DNA of 64,000 bases from assembly GCF_008386505.1 (NCBI RefSeq), contig NZ_VUNZ01000001.1, forward strand, positions 1,357,937-1,421,936. Reading direction: 5' to 3'. The DNA comes from Chryseobacterium sediminis (lineage in GTDB: Bacteria > Bacteroidota > Bacteroidia > Flavobacteriales > Weeksellaceae). Both the position numbers and the translations under genes were made by a program. Below the pieces are notes generated by a model, which was not told where the DNA came from, ran no database searches, and saw only the letters and a list, made by a program, of their open reading frames with translations. This document shows positions 26,687 to 35,035 of this stretch, piece by piece (the first letter of the stretch is position 1; the number at the start of each line of letters is the position of its first letter).

Positions 26687-27358
26687 TTATGTTTTTCTAA
26701 TTGTATTCTGCGTGAGGTTGATATAATTAAACATACAAAATGTTGCTATTGCCCCGAAAGTATGCCATAAAAAGTGGGTTCCGAAACTCAGCCATTCCCA
26801 TTTATCAGCGATGCGGAAGGTCAGTGCAAAAACAAACGACAATACAGCAAAGCCTACCCATTTGCCAGCTTTCCATTGAGTATACATCAAATACCTTAGT
26901 ACTGAGAAAACTACCAATGAGGCCATGATTGCATAATTGACATTGATAAAAAGAGAAGGATTATCTGCCAGAATCCAGTTTCTCAAAGCGAACATAAGCA
27001 TTGCATATCCCAGAACCATTACAGCAGCATAGTACCATCTGGTACTCTGAGCTATAAAATAAAATCCGGCAGAGAGGCATAATAACATAATGGGCAGCCA
27101 ATCCATCATAATAAATACCGGCCATTGTCTGAATGAATGGTAAATAGTTCCTCCTATGGCACCAATATATAATAAAATTAGACAATAGGTTAAAAAAGGA
27201 TATCCTTTAAAATTACCCTTTATTTTAAGAGTCCAGAAGATAGCTATGGCTAAAAAAAATATGGCAGTTATTGCATTTAATGGTTCAGGGAAAAACTGAG
27301 CCATATCTGTTTCTTTATATAACATGCCTCCATCGGGAGGTATTTGGTTTATTGGCAT
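26687..27358 (-). CDS. Ceramidase-like (CREST superfamily) seven-helix membrane protein
   Basis: I chose the start MPINQIPPDGG at 27358; the frame runs 18 codons further but without a convincing N-terminus. The 223-residue protein has about seven membrane helices. It carries PEPLNAIT at the first helix, TIYHSF with His74, MMDWLP with Asp86 and a final-helix HFLWH with His195 and His199. This set (His in helix 2, Asp in helix 3, HxxxH in the last helix) matches the metal-binding pattern of alkaline ceramidases and other CREST hydrolases. It may act on sphingolipids, which Bacteroidota make. The gene stands alone. Confidence 0.65.
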   Translation of the reverse strand: MPINQIPPDGGMLYKETDMAQFFPEPLNAITAIFFLAIAIFWTLKIKGNFKGYPFLTYCLILLYIGAIGGTIYHSFRQWPVFIMMDWLPIMLLCLSAGFYFIAQSTRWYYAAVMVLGYAMLMFALRNWILADNPSLFINVNYAIMASLVVFSVLRYLMYTQWKAGKWVGFAVLSFVFALTFRIADKWEWLSFGTHFLWHTFGAIATFCMFNYINLTQNTIRKT

Positions 27359-27574
27359 TGTCTTTTTTATATTATATTCATAGGCATGCTGTAGAGTACA
27401 AAATACAAACACAAGCCATTTTTCTAAACATCAGTAAAACAATTATTATATACTGATATACTTCTTCTAAATATAGAAAAAATTATGGCATAATATATTT
27501 TGATGTGCCGATTATATTTTACAAAATTGTTAATTCTATTTGTTATACAAATAAACCACATTGACTAAAAAACA

Positions 27575-27608
27575 AAAAGTGGAGAGCAATAACAGCCTTT
27601 CCACTTTT
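27575..27608. terminator. Terminator downstream of the porin/narK operon
   Basis: AAAAGTGGA (27575-27583) pairs with TCCACTTTT (27600-27608). On the minus strand it follows the porin stop at 27637 and ends in T residues. Confidence 0.7.
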
Positions 27609-27636
27609 CATATTCTATTGTATTTTATTTAAACTT

Positions 27637-28923
27637 CTATTTTAATTTGAAATTAGGGGTAATTTTAATGCCTAACCAGGTCCATGTCTGTAAATTTTTA
27701 GGATCCGGGACATTTTTAACAAACTTCATGCTTTCGCCTGCGAACATAAATGAATGACCAAGATTTACTGTGATCACTTTTCCCAATGTATGGGTAAAAA
27801 CCATGTCTAATTCGCTTCCTAAATAAGATGAATACTTCTCTCCTACATTATTAAATCCTAATTTTCCGTTTGAAGTAAAGACATGGAAATTGGTTTGAAA
27901 CTGGGAATTTGAACTGATCTTAAAATTTGATTTTACATAATAATCATTCAATCCAAAGCTGTTGAAATGGCTGTTTCCCAAGTAGAAATAATCCATAAAA
28001 CCATTATACAAGTGGTTGGTGCCGTACAAAGGACTAAAAGATAAGTTCTTACCGGATTCAGTATCATAGTTTTTCCCTGAAAGCCATTCCGTTCCGGCAA
28101 TAATATTAAACCTTGGATGAATGATAAAATCAGAATTGAAAGAAAACTGATATGCAGATTTACTTTGAGCCAGAGTGTTTTTCCCGGTTTGATAATATGC
28201 TGAACCGAAAAACCCAAAATTTTCAAAATATTTTTTGGCATTCACCCCAAAAGTGATCATATCATAGTGTGTACCGGAAGGATTCTGAAGTACATTATTC
28301 ATCGCAATAGCTGAAAATTGGAATTTATCTTTTCCAGTATATTGATAATGGATGATTTGAAGAGATTTTGTGATTTCACCACTTTCAGCAATACTGTAGA
28401 TTTCTTTTTCAGGGAGATCATTGATGTCATTATCATCATTATTGTATGTTACAACAGCCTCAATTCTTGAGTTTGGATTAATTTTATAAGCTGCTTTTAA
28501 TGCATCGAAACTTCTTCCCTGCATAGCCCAATCCAGCGCCCCTACTAAACGTTCATTATCATAAGAAAGAATTTGTCTACCAAGTTTCATTGCAAATTTG
28601 TCTGAAAATTGATATTTTGCCCAAGCTTCATTCAAGATAAAATTTTGATTTTTCCCGGCAGTCGTAGTTGTTTCTCCCCATGTTCTTACGTCCTGGGCAC
28701 TGATATAAACTTCCAGATTTTTGTAATAGTAATCGATTCCGAAACGGGCACGTGAGGCAACCGTGGTTTCAGCAGATTTTCCTTTTGGGATTAAGGTTTT
28801 TACGCCATTATCCAGTTCACCTCTAGTTCTCAGGTCAAAATTCAATTTTAAACTATCCATTTGCGCATTCGCATGGCTGAAAGCTAAAACTAAAACTCCG
28901 GCCGCTATCATTCTTTTAAACAT
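27637..28923 (-). CDS. Alginate-export-like outer-membrane porin
   Basis: The 428-residue protein has an SPI signal peptide (to FSHANAQ). The mature part reads as alternating beta strands from LNFDLRTRGELDNG through RARFGIDYYYKNLEVYISAQ and LGRQILSYDNERLVGALDW to a C-terminal strand ending TPNFKLK. This is the layout of the alginate_exp / AlgE-like porin family. The family name does not fix the substrate. Lying 41 bases after two narK genes on the same strand, it is more likely an outer-membrane pore for nitrate or nitrite than for alginate. Confidence 0.8.
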   Translation of the reverse strand: MFKRMIAAGVLVLAFSHANAQMDSLKLNFDLRTRGELDNGVKTLIPKGKSAETTVASRARFGIDYYYKNLEVYISAQDVRTWGETTTTAGKNQNFILNEAWAKYQFSDKFAMKLGRQILSYDNERLVGALDWAMQGRSFDALKAAYKINPNSRIEAVVTYNNDDNDINDLPEKEIYSIAESGEITKSLQIIHYQYTGKDKFQFSAIAMNNVLQNPSGTHYDMITFGVNAKKYFENFGFFGSAYYQTGKNTLAQSKSAYQFSFNSDFIIHPRFNIIAGTEWLSGKNYDTESGKNLSFSPLYGTNHLYNGFMDYFYLGNSHFNSFGLNDYYVKSNFKISSNSQFQTNFHVFTSNGKLGFNNVGEKYSSYLGSELDMVFTHTLGKVITVNLGHSFMFAGESMKFVKNVPDPKNLQTWTWLGIKITPNFKLK

Positions 28924-28964
28924 CTTTTAATAATTTATATTGCATTTTTTAATTATTTACAGGT

Positions 28965-30344
28965 CTAGCAAGGTCTTTCACAACCTTTTCTTGCATAGAA
29001 ATACCAATTCACAAAAGTTGCCATCACACAACCTGCAATGAGAAACCAGAAGAATAAACGGGCATCACCGGAAATGGCTCGGGATTGACTGATGAGTACG
29101 TTGAAAACAAATGGACCAAAAGCAGCCACAGCAGCTGTCCATCCGATCACTCCAGCCGCTTTTCTGGGAGAATTTGAGAAAATCACAGGATATTGCTTGA
29201 AGGTTGCGGCATTCCCAATTCCTGTAAAAAAGAAGATACAAAGAATAATTGCTAAAAATCCATTAAACTCATTTTTGCTGGTAGGGGTTAGGTATCCGCC
29301 AAAAATCAAAGCCAGGAAAAGAAGAATTAAGCATAACCCCGTAAGTTGAGTAAGAAATGCACCTCCTATCTTATCGGCTACCTTTCCAAAAATAATTCTG
29401 GTGGCTGAGCCAATAAGAGGACCATAAAATGCATATTGCAAAGGATCCAGGTCTTTATCTAAAGGGACATACAGGTTTTTGATCATTAATGGAAAAGAGG
29501 CGGATAAACCTGCAAAGATTCCAAAAGTCATAATGTAAGTCATCGTACAATACAGGGTATGCTTATCCTTGAAAATATCTAACTGTTCTCTGAAAGTAGC
29601 CATCACCGGAATACTTTTTAAAGAAAACCATGCCCAGATACCTGTTATAAATAAGGGAACGATATAAATGAATGCAATATTCTCAAGGTAAATTTTCTTT
29701 CCGGTAGCGACAATTGTTTCACCTCCTCCCAGGAATGAGAATATCGTCAAACTCATAATGAGGGGAGAAAGCAACTGTACAAGGCTTACTCCAAAATTTC
29801 CAATCCCAGCCTGAATTCCCAATGCTGTTCCTGCTTCTTTTTTGGGAAAGAATAACGAAGTTGAAGGCATATAAGATGAAAAATCTCCTCCGCCAATTCC
29901 CATTAAAAAACCAATAACCATGAAATACTGGAAAGAAGTATTGGGATCCATTACTGCAAATCCAAGCATGAGCAGAGGGATGATTTTAATAAAAGTAGTT
30001 ATGGAAATTACTTTTTTTGTTCCATAAATAGGAATGAGAAAGGTATTTACAATCCTTAGTATACCACCGGCAAGGCCAGGCATTGCAGCAAGCCAGAAAA
30101 GCTGATCATCTGAAAACTGATAACCGATCTGTGGAAGTTTAATGACAATGACACTGTATAAGAACCATGTAGCAAAAGAAAAAAGTAATGCAGTAGTAGT
30201 AATTGTAAGAGTTTTCCAGGCAATTTTTTTTCCTGTAGAGTTCCAAAACCCTTCGTTTGAAGGATCATAGTTGGATAACCATTCTGAGTTATTCATTTGT
30301 ATTGATATTAAATTAGAAATTTTTGTTTTATGATCAATGTTCAA
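28965..30344 (-). CDS. NarK-type nitrate/nitrite transporter
   Basis: The 459-residue major-facilitator protein has about 12 helices. It carries the NarK-family glycine-rich signatures in helices 5 and 11 (GGDFSSYMPSTSLFFPKKEA, AGIGNFGVSL, TGIGNAATFKQYP). The conserved Arg of the first half is in GLAGGILRIVNTF and that of the second half in GSATRIIFGKVADK. It probably exchanges nitrate and nitrite or imports nitrate with protons. Its start overlaps the end of the upstream narK gene by 11 bases, so the two transporters are co-translated. An upstream regulatory inverted repeat precedes the pair. Confidence 0.9.
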   Translation of the reverse strand: MNIDHKTKISNLISIQMNNSEWLSNYDPSNEGFWNSTGKKIAWKTLTITTTALLFSFATWFLYSVIVIKLPQIGYQFSDDQLFWLAAMPGLAGGILRIVNTFLIPIYGTKKVISITTFIKIIPLLMLGFAVMDPNTSFQYFMVIGFLMGIGGGDFSSYMPSTSLFFPKKEAGTALGIQAGIGNFGVSLVQLLSPLIMSLTIFSFLGGGETIVATGKKIYLENIAFIYIVPLFITGIWAWFSLKSIPVMATFREQLDIFKDKHTLYCTMTYIMTFGIFAGLSASFPLMIKNLYVPLDKDLDPLQYAFYGPLIGSATRIIFGKVADKIGGAFLTQLTGLCLILLFLALIFGGYLTPTSKNEFNGFLAIILCIFFFTGIGNAATFKQYPVIFSNSPRKAAGVIGWTAAVAAFGPFVFNVLISQSRAISGDARLFFWFLIAGCVMATFVNWYFYARKGCERPC

Positions 30345-31809
30345 TTTTATCTTTGATATGAGGAGCCTCCCGGTACGTCATATGTTTAATAACATGATTC
30401 ATCCAGAAAAGAGATACGGCTGAAATGATGAATACAAAGATCCACGAGCTGGTCCATAACCCAGAAAAATCAAGGAGATAACCAAAAAGAATGGGCCCGA
30501 TAAAACCTCCCAGCCCTCCTATAAGGCCTACCATTCCGCCAACAACGCCTATTTCGTTTGGAAAATATTCGGGGATGTATTTATAAACTGCGGCTTTACC
30601 AATTCCCCACATTATTCCCAGCAGAATAACAAGAACAGAAAACACCCAGATGTGAGCTTCAAATTTGATAAGTGTATGACCTTGGGCCAGCAGTTGCTTT
30701 TTAGATACCTGCTGGTTTTGCTTCACTAAAACTTCCTGCCATGAAAAGGATTCGGGAAGTATGGAAGTGTGTTCAGGAATTTCAGGTTTGGATTTTATAT
30801 TCAGAACTTCGTTTTCCAATACAATTTTATTGCTGGAAACCTGAGTAATAATTCCTGTTTTCTTTGCGGTGATTCCTTTACCCGGCGTCAGTATATCCAT
30901 TTTAGGGAGCATCAGAAAACCGCTCAGAATAAGAGACGAATACAATACCCAATTCATTACTTTTCTTGCTCCGAATTTATCTGATAAATAGCCTCCAAAA
31001 GCTCTTATGACTCCGCTTGGTAAACTAAAAGCTGAGCTTAAAATCCCTCCAAGAATCAGTGATGTTTTATAAACACTTACATAATAAGGAAGTAACCACT
31101 GAGAAAATGCTACAAACAATCCGAAAACAAGAAAATAATAAAGTCCGAATCTCCAGACTCTAAGCTTGGAAAGCGGAGCCAAAAGCTCTGACATTGTTTT
31201 ATCCTGTACCTCAGCCTTTTTATTTTTAACAAAGAATATGAAAATCAGCCCGATCAGTATCAGTATAATTCCGTAAATAACAGGAAGCATTCTCCAGCCG
31301 TTTTCCGGATCATTTAGAGACAGATAATTCAGTAAAGTAGGTGCAAAAAAGGTAGTTAAAGCAGCACCGGCATTTCCCATTCCGAAAATACCCAGCGCTC
31401 TTCCCTGCCATTCTTTCGGATACCATACAGATGTAAAAGCAATTCCTACGGCAAATCCAGTTCCTATCATTCCGAATAAAGCACTTAATAGAAAATAAAT
31501 CCAGTATGAATTTGCAAAATAAAGTAAAAATAAAGGGATACTACAGAGTAATAATAAGGTTGCAAATACAGGCTTTCCCCCATACTTATCTGTGAGAATT
31601 CCTAAAGGCAACCTCATGACAGAACCGGTAAGAATGGGAATTCCCAGCAGCCAGCCTGTTTCAACTACTGACCAGTTAAAAATACCATTATCAACCAGAT
31701 AAGTAACCAATACACCATTCATTGTCCAGCAGGCAAAGCAGACTATAAATGCAAGGGTATTCAGGAAAAGGACTTTGTGTGCAGAGCTTAGAGAATTTTC
31801 AGTCATCAT
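30334..31809 (-). CDS. NarK-type transporter with an inserted lipoyl-like domain
   Basis: The 491-residue MFS protein has NarK signatures (GSVMRLPLGILTDKYGGKP, GMGNAGAALTTFFAP, GVVGGMVGLIGGLGGFIGPI). Between two helices in its second half, at about residues 302-385, is an extra soluble segment with GIITQVSSNKIVLENE and VLVKQNQQVSKKQLLAQG. That looks like a barrel-sandwich (biotinyl/lipoyl-like) fold without an evident MKM lysine. It is the first gene of the narK-narK-porin operon, starting 27 bases from the shared inverted repeat. Two dissimilar NarK copies side by side recall the NarK1-NarK2 pairs in which one protein is a nitrate/proton symporter and the other an exchanger. Confidence 0.85.
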   Translation of the reverse strand: MMTENSLSSAHKVLFLNTLAFIVCFACWTMNGVLVTYLVDNGIFNWSVVETGWLLGIPILTGSVMRLPLGILTDKYGGKPVFATLLLLCSIPLFLLYFANSYWIYFLLSALFGMIGTGFAVGIAFTSVWYPKEWQGRALGIFGMGNAGAALTTFFAPTLLNYLSLNDPENGWRMLPVIYGIILILIGLIFIFFVKNKKAEVQDKTMSELLAPLSKLRVWRFGLYYFLVFGLFVAFSQWLLPYYVSVYKTSLILGGILSSAFSLPSGVIRAFGGYLSDKFGARKVMNWVLYSSLILSGFLMLPKMDILTPGKGITAKKTGIITQVSSNKIVLENEVLNIKSKPEIPEHTSILPESFSWQEVLVKQNQQVSKKQLLAQGHTLIKFEAHIWVFSVLVILLGIMWGIGKAAVYKYIPEYFPNEIGVVGGMVGLIGGLGGFIGPILFGYLLDFSGLWTSSWIFVFIISAVSLFWMNHVIKHMTYREAPHIKDKIEH

Positions 31810-31825
31810 TATTTCTTTTGAATTT

Positions 31826-31833
31826 CAAAATTA
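31826..31833 (-). promoter_or_regulatory. Candidate -7 element of the narK operon
   Basis: On the minus strand it reads TAATTTTG, an exact TAnnTTTG match. No TTG lies about 20 bases upstream; that place is occupied by the inverted repeat 31836-31867, as expected for a regulated promoter. Confidence 0.4.
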
Positions 31834-31835
31834 CT

Positions 31836-31867
31836 TTTTAAATAAGACAAAAACATCCTATTTAAAA
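31836..31867. promoter_or_regulatory. Operator-like inverted repeat upstream of narK
   Basis: TTTTAAATAAGAC (31836-31848) faces ATCCTATTTAAAA (31855-31867), an imperfect 13-bp inverted repeat with a 6-base spacer. The same sequence, with a perfect repeat, occurs at 48411-48446 before the nitrate-reductase operon. Between the two sites the left arm is identical over 13 bases and the right arm, extended to 17 bases, differs at one position. Confidence 0.7.
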
Positions 31868-32060
31868 TTATTTTTCTGATTTCTGTCAAAAGTCATGCAT
31901 TCCATCTTTTTCAATAATATTTCACAATAATTGGAAAAAATAAATCGTGAGAGGTAAATAATTGATAGTCAAATAATAAAAACCGCATCGTAAGCAGAAT
32001 ACTTTAATCATCTAAAATGTCATTACACCGCATAATTACTTAGTTTCAGACTGGATTTCG

Positions 32061-32068
32061 TATTTTTG
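32061..32068 (+). promoter_or_regulatory. Candidate -7 element for the Rrf2 regulator gene
   Basis: TATTTTTG matches TAnnTTTG exactly, with RNA start expected near 32075 and the ATG at 32125. No TTG element is found at the usual distance. Confidence 0.4.
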
Positions 32069-32124
32069 TACATTAATGAGCCGGAAAGATTTTCTTTTTT
32101 AGCTTTAAAAATTCACATAAAAGA

Positions 32125-32556
32125 ATGCTGATATTTTCATATACATGTCAATACGCCATCAAAGCCTGTATAGTGCTGGCGTCCGAGAGAAAAAAAATAG
32201 GAATAATTGATATCTCTGAACAGATTGGTACGCCTACTCATTTCACCTCGAAAATTCTTCAGCAGCTTACCAAGAAACAACTGATTTCTTCCGGAAGAGG
32301 AAAAGGAGGAGGATTTTATCTTAATGATGAGCAATTTGAAAAACTTACCATTCAGGATATATATGAAAGCCTTGAAAAAAAGGGAGTTCTCTCTTCATGT
32401 CTTTTAGGGCTTAAAGTCTGCAGTAGCGAAAACCCTTGTCCAATTCATGATATGGCAGTAGTAGTGAAGGAAAAAGTTAAAATAATTTTTGATTATAAAA
32501 TTAAAGATTTAAAAGATCTCGGAAGCGTAATGAAAATGATGGAATATCCTGGTTAA
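32125..32556 (+). CDS. Rrf2-family regulator with three candidate Fe-S cysteines
   Basis: The 143-residue protein has a winged helix (YAIKACIVLAS, SEQIGTPTHFTSKILQQLTK, GKGGGFYL). A loop follows with Cys92, Cys99 and Cys105 (SSCLLGLKVCSSENPCPIH), close to the cluster-binding spacing in IscR and NsrR. Such regulators sense nitric oxide, oxygen or cluster status. The gene is divergent from the narK operon and convergent with the end of the molybdenum/nitrate operon, so it is the natural candidate to control both. Whether it binds the shared inverted repeats is not shown by sequence. Confidence 0.88.
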   Translation: MLIFSYTCQYAIKACIVLASERKKIGIIDISEQIGTPTHFTSKILQQLTKKQLISSGRGKGGGFYLNDEQFEKLTIQDIYESLEKKGVLSSCLLGLKVCSSENPCPIHDMAVVVKEKVKIIFDYKIKDLKDLGSVMKMMEYPG

Positions 32557-32572
32557 ATTTATTGATTTAAAA

Positions 32573-33196
32573 TCATCTGATAACCAATTTATTGTGAGCA
32601 TAGCCCTCAAATTCATTTTCGTTATGGCTGATCACAAAGAAAGTTAATCCCTGATTGACAGACGTTTTTACAATTTCATCTTTCATTACTTTTTTCATTG
32701 CGGGGTCTACAGCTGAAAAAGGTTCGTCCAACAGAGCAACTCTGGCATTCTGAACCAATGTCCTTGCAAGCGCAACTCTTTGCTGCTGACCGCCTGAAAG
32801 CTTAGAAGGGGTTACATTTTTTAAATTCTCCAGATTAAATATCTTTAAGAGATAATTAATGATAGTTTCATCCTTTTTTTTCTGGGCAAATTCAATATTT
32901 TTTTTCACAGTCATATTGGGAAACAAAGCATAATCCTGAAACATAAACGAAATATCGCGTTTTTGAGGTGACAGAACGTTTTTATTTTCAGTATCTGATA
33001 CAATTGTATTATTTATTTTAATGAATGCAAAATCAGGAGATATTAATCCCGATAAAATTTTAAAAAAAGTGGTTTTTCCAATTCCTGAATCTCCGGAAAC
33101 GTGGATAATACTCCCCTCTTCAAACTGTTCATTCACTTCAAGAAACTGGTTTCCTGAGGATGTAAAAATCTGGTGTTTAATATTGATTTCAATCAT
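32573..33196 (-). CDS. modC: Molybdate ABC transporter ATPase
   Basis: The 207-residue ATPase has Walker A (GDSGIGKTT), Q-loop region (FMFQDYALFPNMTV), signature (LSGGQQQR), Walker B (ARVALLDEPFSAVD) and H-loop (FFVISHNE). It is the short type and lacks the C-terminal molybdate-binding (Mop) domain of Escherichia coli ModC. It overlaps the permease gene by four bases and ends the long minus-strand operon, facing the Rrf2 gene. With ModA and ModB it imports molybdate for the cofactor genes upstream. Confidence 0.9.
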   Translation of the reverse strand: MIEINIKHQIFTSSGNQFLEVNEQFEEGSIIHVSGDSGIGKTTFFKILSGLISPDFAFIKINNTIVSDTENKNVLSPQKRDISFMFQDYALFPNMTVKKNIEFAQKKKDETIINYLLKIFNLENLKNVTPSKLSGGQQQRVALARTLVQNARVALLDEPFSAVDPAMKKVMKDEIVKTSVNQGLTFFVISHNENEFEGYAHNKLVIR

Positions 33197-33876
33197 CGGA
33201 ATGTTGTGATATTAACTTTACGGTTGATACTATAAATCAAAACTAACGTAAGAAATGAAAGAATAAAAAGGACAAATGCATATCTGTTTGCTGCTTCAAA
33301 ATTGAGAGCCTGAACCTGATCGTATATTGCAACGGATGCAATTCTGGTTTCTTTCGGAATGTTTCCTCCCACCATAATGACAATACCAAATTCTCCGATA
33401 CAGTGGGCAAATGTGAGGGCAATTCCGGTAATAACGGAAGTTTTTATGTTGGGAAGAAGAACTTTAATCAGGGTAACCATTTTGGATTTCCCCATCGTAT
33501 AGGAAACCTGCCTCAGCTCGTCGGGCAGTGAAGAAAAACCATTCTGAAGCGGTTGAATCATAAATGGTAAATTGGCAATGATGCTTGCAATAACAATTCC
33601 GTTAAATGAAAAAGCAAGCCGCACATCAAAATATTGCTCTAAAAATTGTCCAAAAGCATTATCAGGACTGAAGGCCACCAAGAGATAGTATCCCATTACT
33701 GTTGGCGGCAAAACCATTGGCATACAAATAAGCGCTTCCACGATAAATTTCAGTTTAAATCGTGAATACGTAATCCAGTAAGCGACAGGAATTCCAATGA
33801 TGATCAGAATGGTAGTGGTCACCAGTGCTAACTTTCCGGTAAGAAGTAAGGTATAAACAAAATCCTGATCCAGCAT
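33193..33876 (-). CDS. modB: Molybdate ABC transporter permease
   Basis: The 227-residue inner-membrane protein has about five helices. The transporter coupling loop includes PDELRQVSYTMGKSKMVTLI, and the ModB-type segment FAHCIGEFGIVIMVGGNIP comes later. Four-base overlap with modC and one-base overlap with modA indicate coupled translation. Confidence 0.93.
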   Translation of the reverse strand: MLDQDFVYTLLLTGKLALVTTTILIIIGIPVAYWITYSRFKLKFIVEALICMPMVLPPTVMGYYLLVAFSPDNAFGQFLEQYFDVRLAFSFNGIVIASIIANLPFMIQPLQNGFSSLPDELRQVSYTMGKSKMVTLIKVLLPNIKTSVITGIALTFAHCIGEFGIVIMVGGNIPKETRIASVAIYDQVQALNFEAANRYAFVLFILSFLTLVLIYSINRKVNITTFR

Positions 33877-34676
33877 TAGAATTTAATTTCAGATTGGTAA
33901 CCGTATTTTTTCCAGATTCTTTTTGATTTTTCGCTTCTAATAAAATCAAAAAAAAGCTGTGCTTCCGTTGTTTTTTTTCCCTTCAGAATAATACCGCTTT
34001 GTGGAATTGGAGATGATTCATTGTCTGAAAGCTCATAAAATTTTCCTTTTCCTGTCATTTCTTTGCCCATCACATTTGAAAGTGCTACAAAGGCAACATC
34101 AGCATTACCGGAAGTGGCAAATTGTGCTGCCTGATTAATGTTTTCTGCCCAGACAATTTTATGTTCAATGATTGTATATAAGCCTGATTTTTTCAAAGCT
34201 TCAACTGCATTTTTCCCGTAAGGAGCCAATTTCGGATTGGCAATGGCTATTTTTTTCACTTTGGGATTTAATACAACTTTCAGTCCTTCAGAAACATCTA
34301 AATCTGAACTCCACAGAGCAGTTCTTCCGTAGGTGTAGACTGAAGAATTACCGAAAGTTTTATTATTCATCTTCAGTTTTTCGGGAAATGAAGTGTCTGC
34401 TGAAAGAAACAGATCGAAAGGCGCACCATTCAATATTTGCTGAACCAGCAATCCTGAAGATGCAAAGCTGATTTCAACTTTTCTGCCTGAATTTTCTTTT
34501 ATATAAGCTTCCTTAAGTTCTTCTAAAACATCTCTGAGATTGGCTGCTGCGGCAACAGAAATTACAGAATTCCCATTGTAATCCTTATTATCTGATTGTC
34601 CTTTTTTGCAACTGAAAATTACAATTGAAATTAAAAATATACTTAATACAAGTTTTAACTGAGTCAATTTATTCAT
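33876..34676 (-). CDS. modA: Molybdate-binding lipoprotein
   Basis: The 266-residue protein starts with an SPII signal (IVIFSC, Cys23 lipidated). The periplasmic binding protein has ModA features: SVAAAANLRDVLEEL, SFASSGLLVQQILNGAPFDL, LFLSADTSFPEKL, and VAFVALSNV later. It captures molybdate or tungstate and hands it to ModB. The lipid anchor replaces the free periplasmic form of proteobacteria. It is separated from the small upstream gene by 89 bases. Confidence 0.93.
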   Translation of the reverse strand: MNKLTQLKLVLSIFLISIVIFSCKKGQSDNKDYNGNSVISVAAAANLRDVLEELKEAYIKENSGRKVEISFASSGLLVQQILNGAPFDLFLSADTSFPEKLKMNNKTFGNSSVYTYGRTALWSSDLDVSEGLKVVLNPKVKKIAIANPKLAPYGKNAVEALKKSGLYTIIEHKIVWAENINQAAQFATSGNADVAFVALSNVMGKEMTGKGKFYELSDNESSPIPQSGIILKGKKTTEAQLFFDFIRSEKSKRIWKKYGYQSEIKF

Positions 34677-34765
34677 AACATTAACTGCATAAAAGAAAGA
34701 TTTAAAATTATTATCTGATTAAAAAGATAAGGTTTTCTGACCAATCAAAGTATTACCAAACAAAA

Positions 34766-34990
34766 TTACTTTAGTTTTTCCAATGTTTTACATTTTTCTT
34801 TATCTCCGGTTTTTATCACAGAAATATCAATATATTTTACGGTTCCGCCACTTGATAATTCAAATTGTTTTGCTTTTTTGTCTGCATATTCAAGGGTGTA
34901 CCCAATTCCCATAACGACTTTATGCCCGTTACATTCTCCCATTGCCAAAAACAGATATTCTCCTAATGCAGATTGAATATTAATGCTCAT
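34766..34990 (-). CDS. Small conserved-looking protein in the molybdenum operon, unknown
   Basis: A 74-residue soluble protein (starting MSINIQSALGEYLFLAMGEC) with two Cys, a glycine-rich GHKVVMGIGYTLEYADKK and a Lys-rich end. No signal peptide or known motif is seen. It lies between moaC-mog and modA on the same strand with gaps of 45 and 89 bases, so it probably belongs to the operon. I do not recognise it. Confidence 0.6.
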   Translation of the reverse strand: MSINIQSALGEYLFLAMGECNGHKVVMGIGYTLEYADKKAKQFELSSGGTVKYIDISVIKTGDKEKCKTLEKLK

Positions 34991-35035
34991 TTTTATAAAT
35001 ATTTAGATTCTTTGATTTGATTTTTTATACAATTT

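Noticed and set aside
27637..28923. Alginate exporter as literal function
   Set aside because: Only the porin family resembles AlgE; there are no alginate genes, and the neighbours are nitrate transporters.
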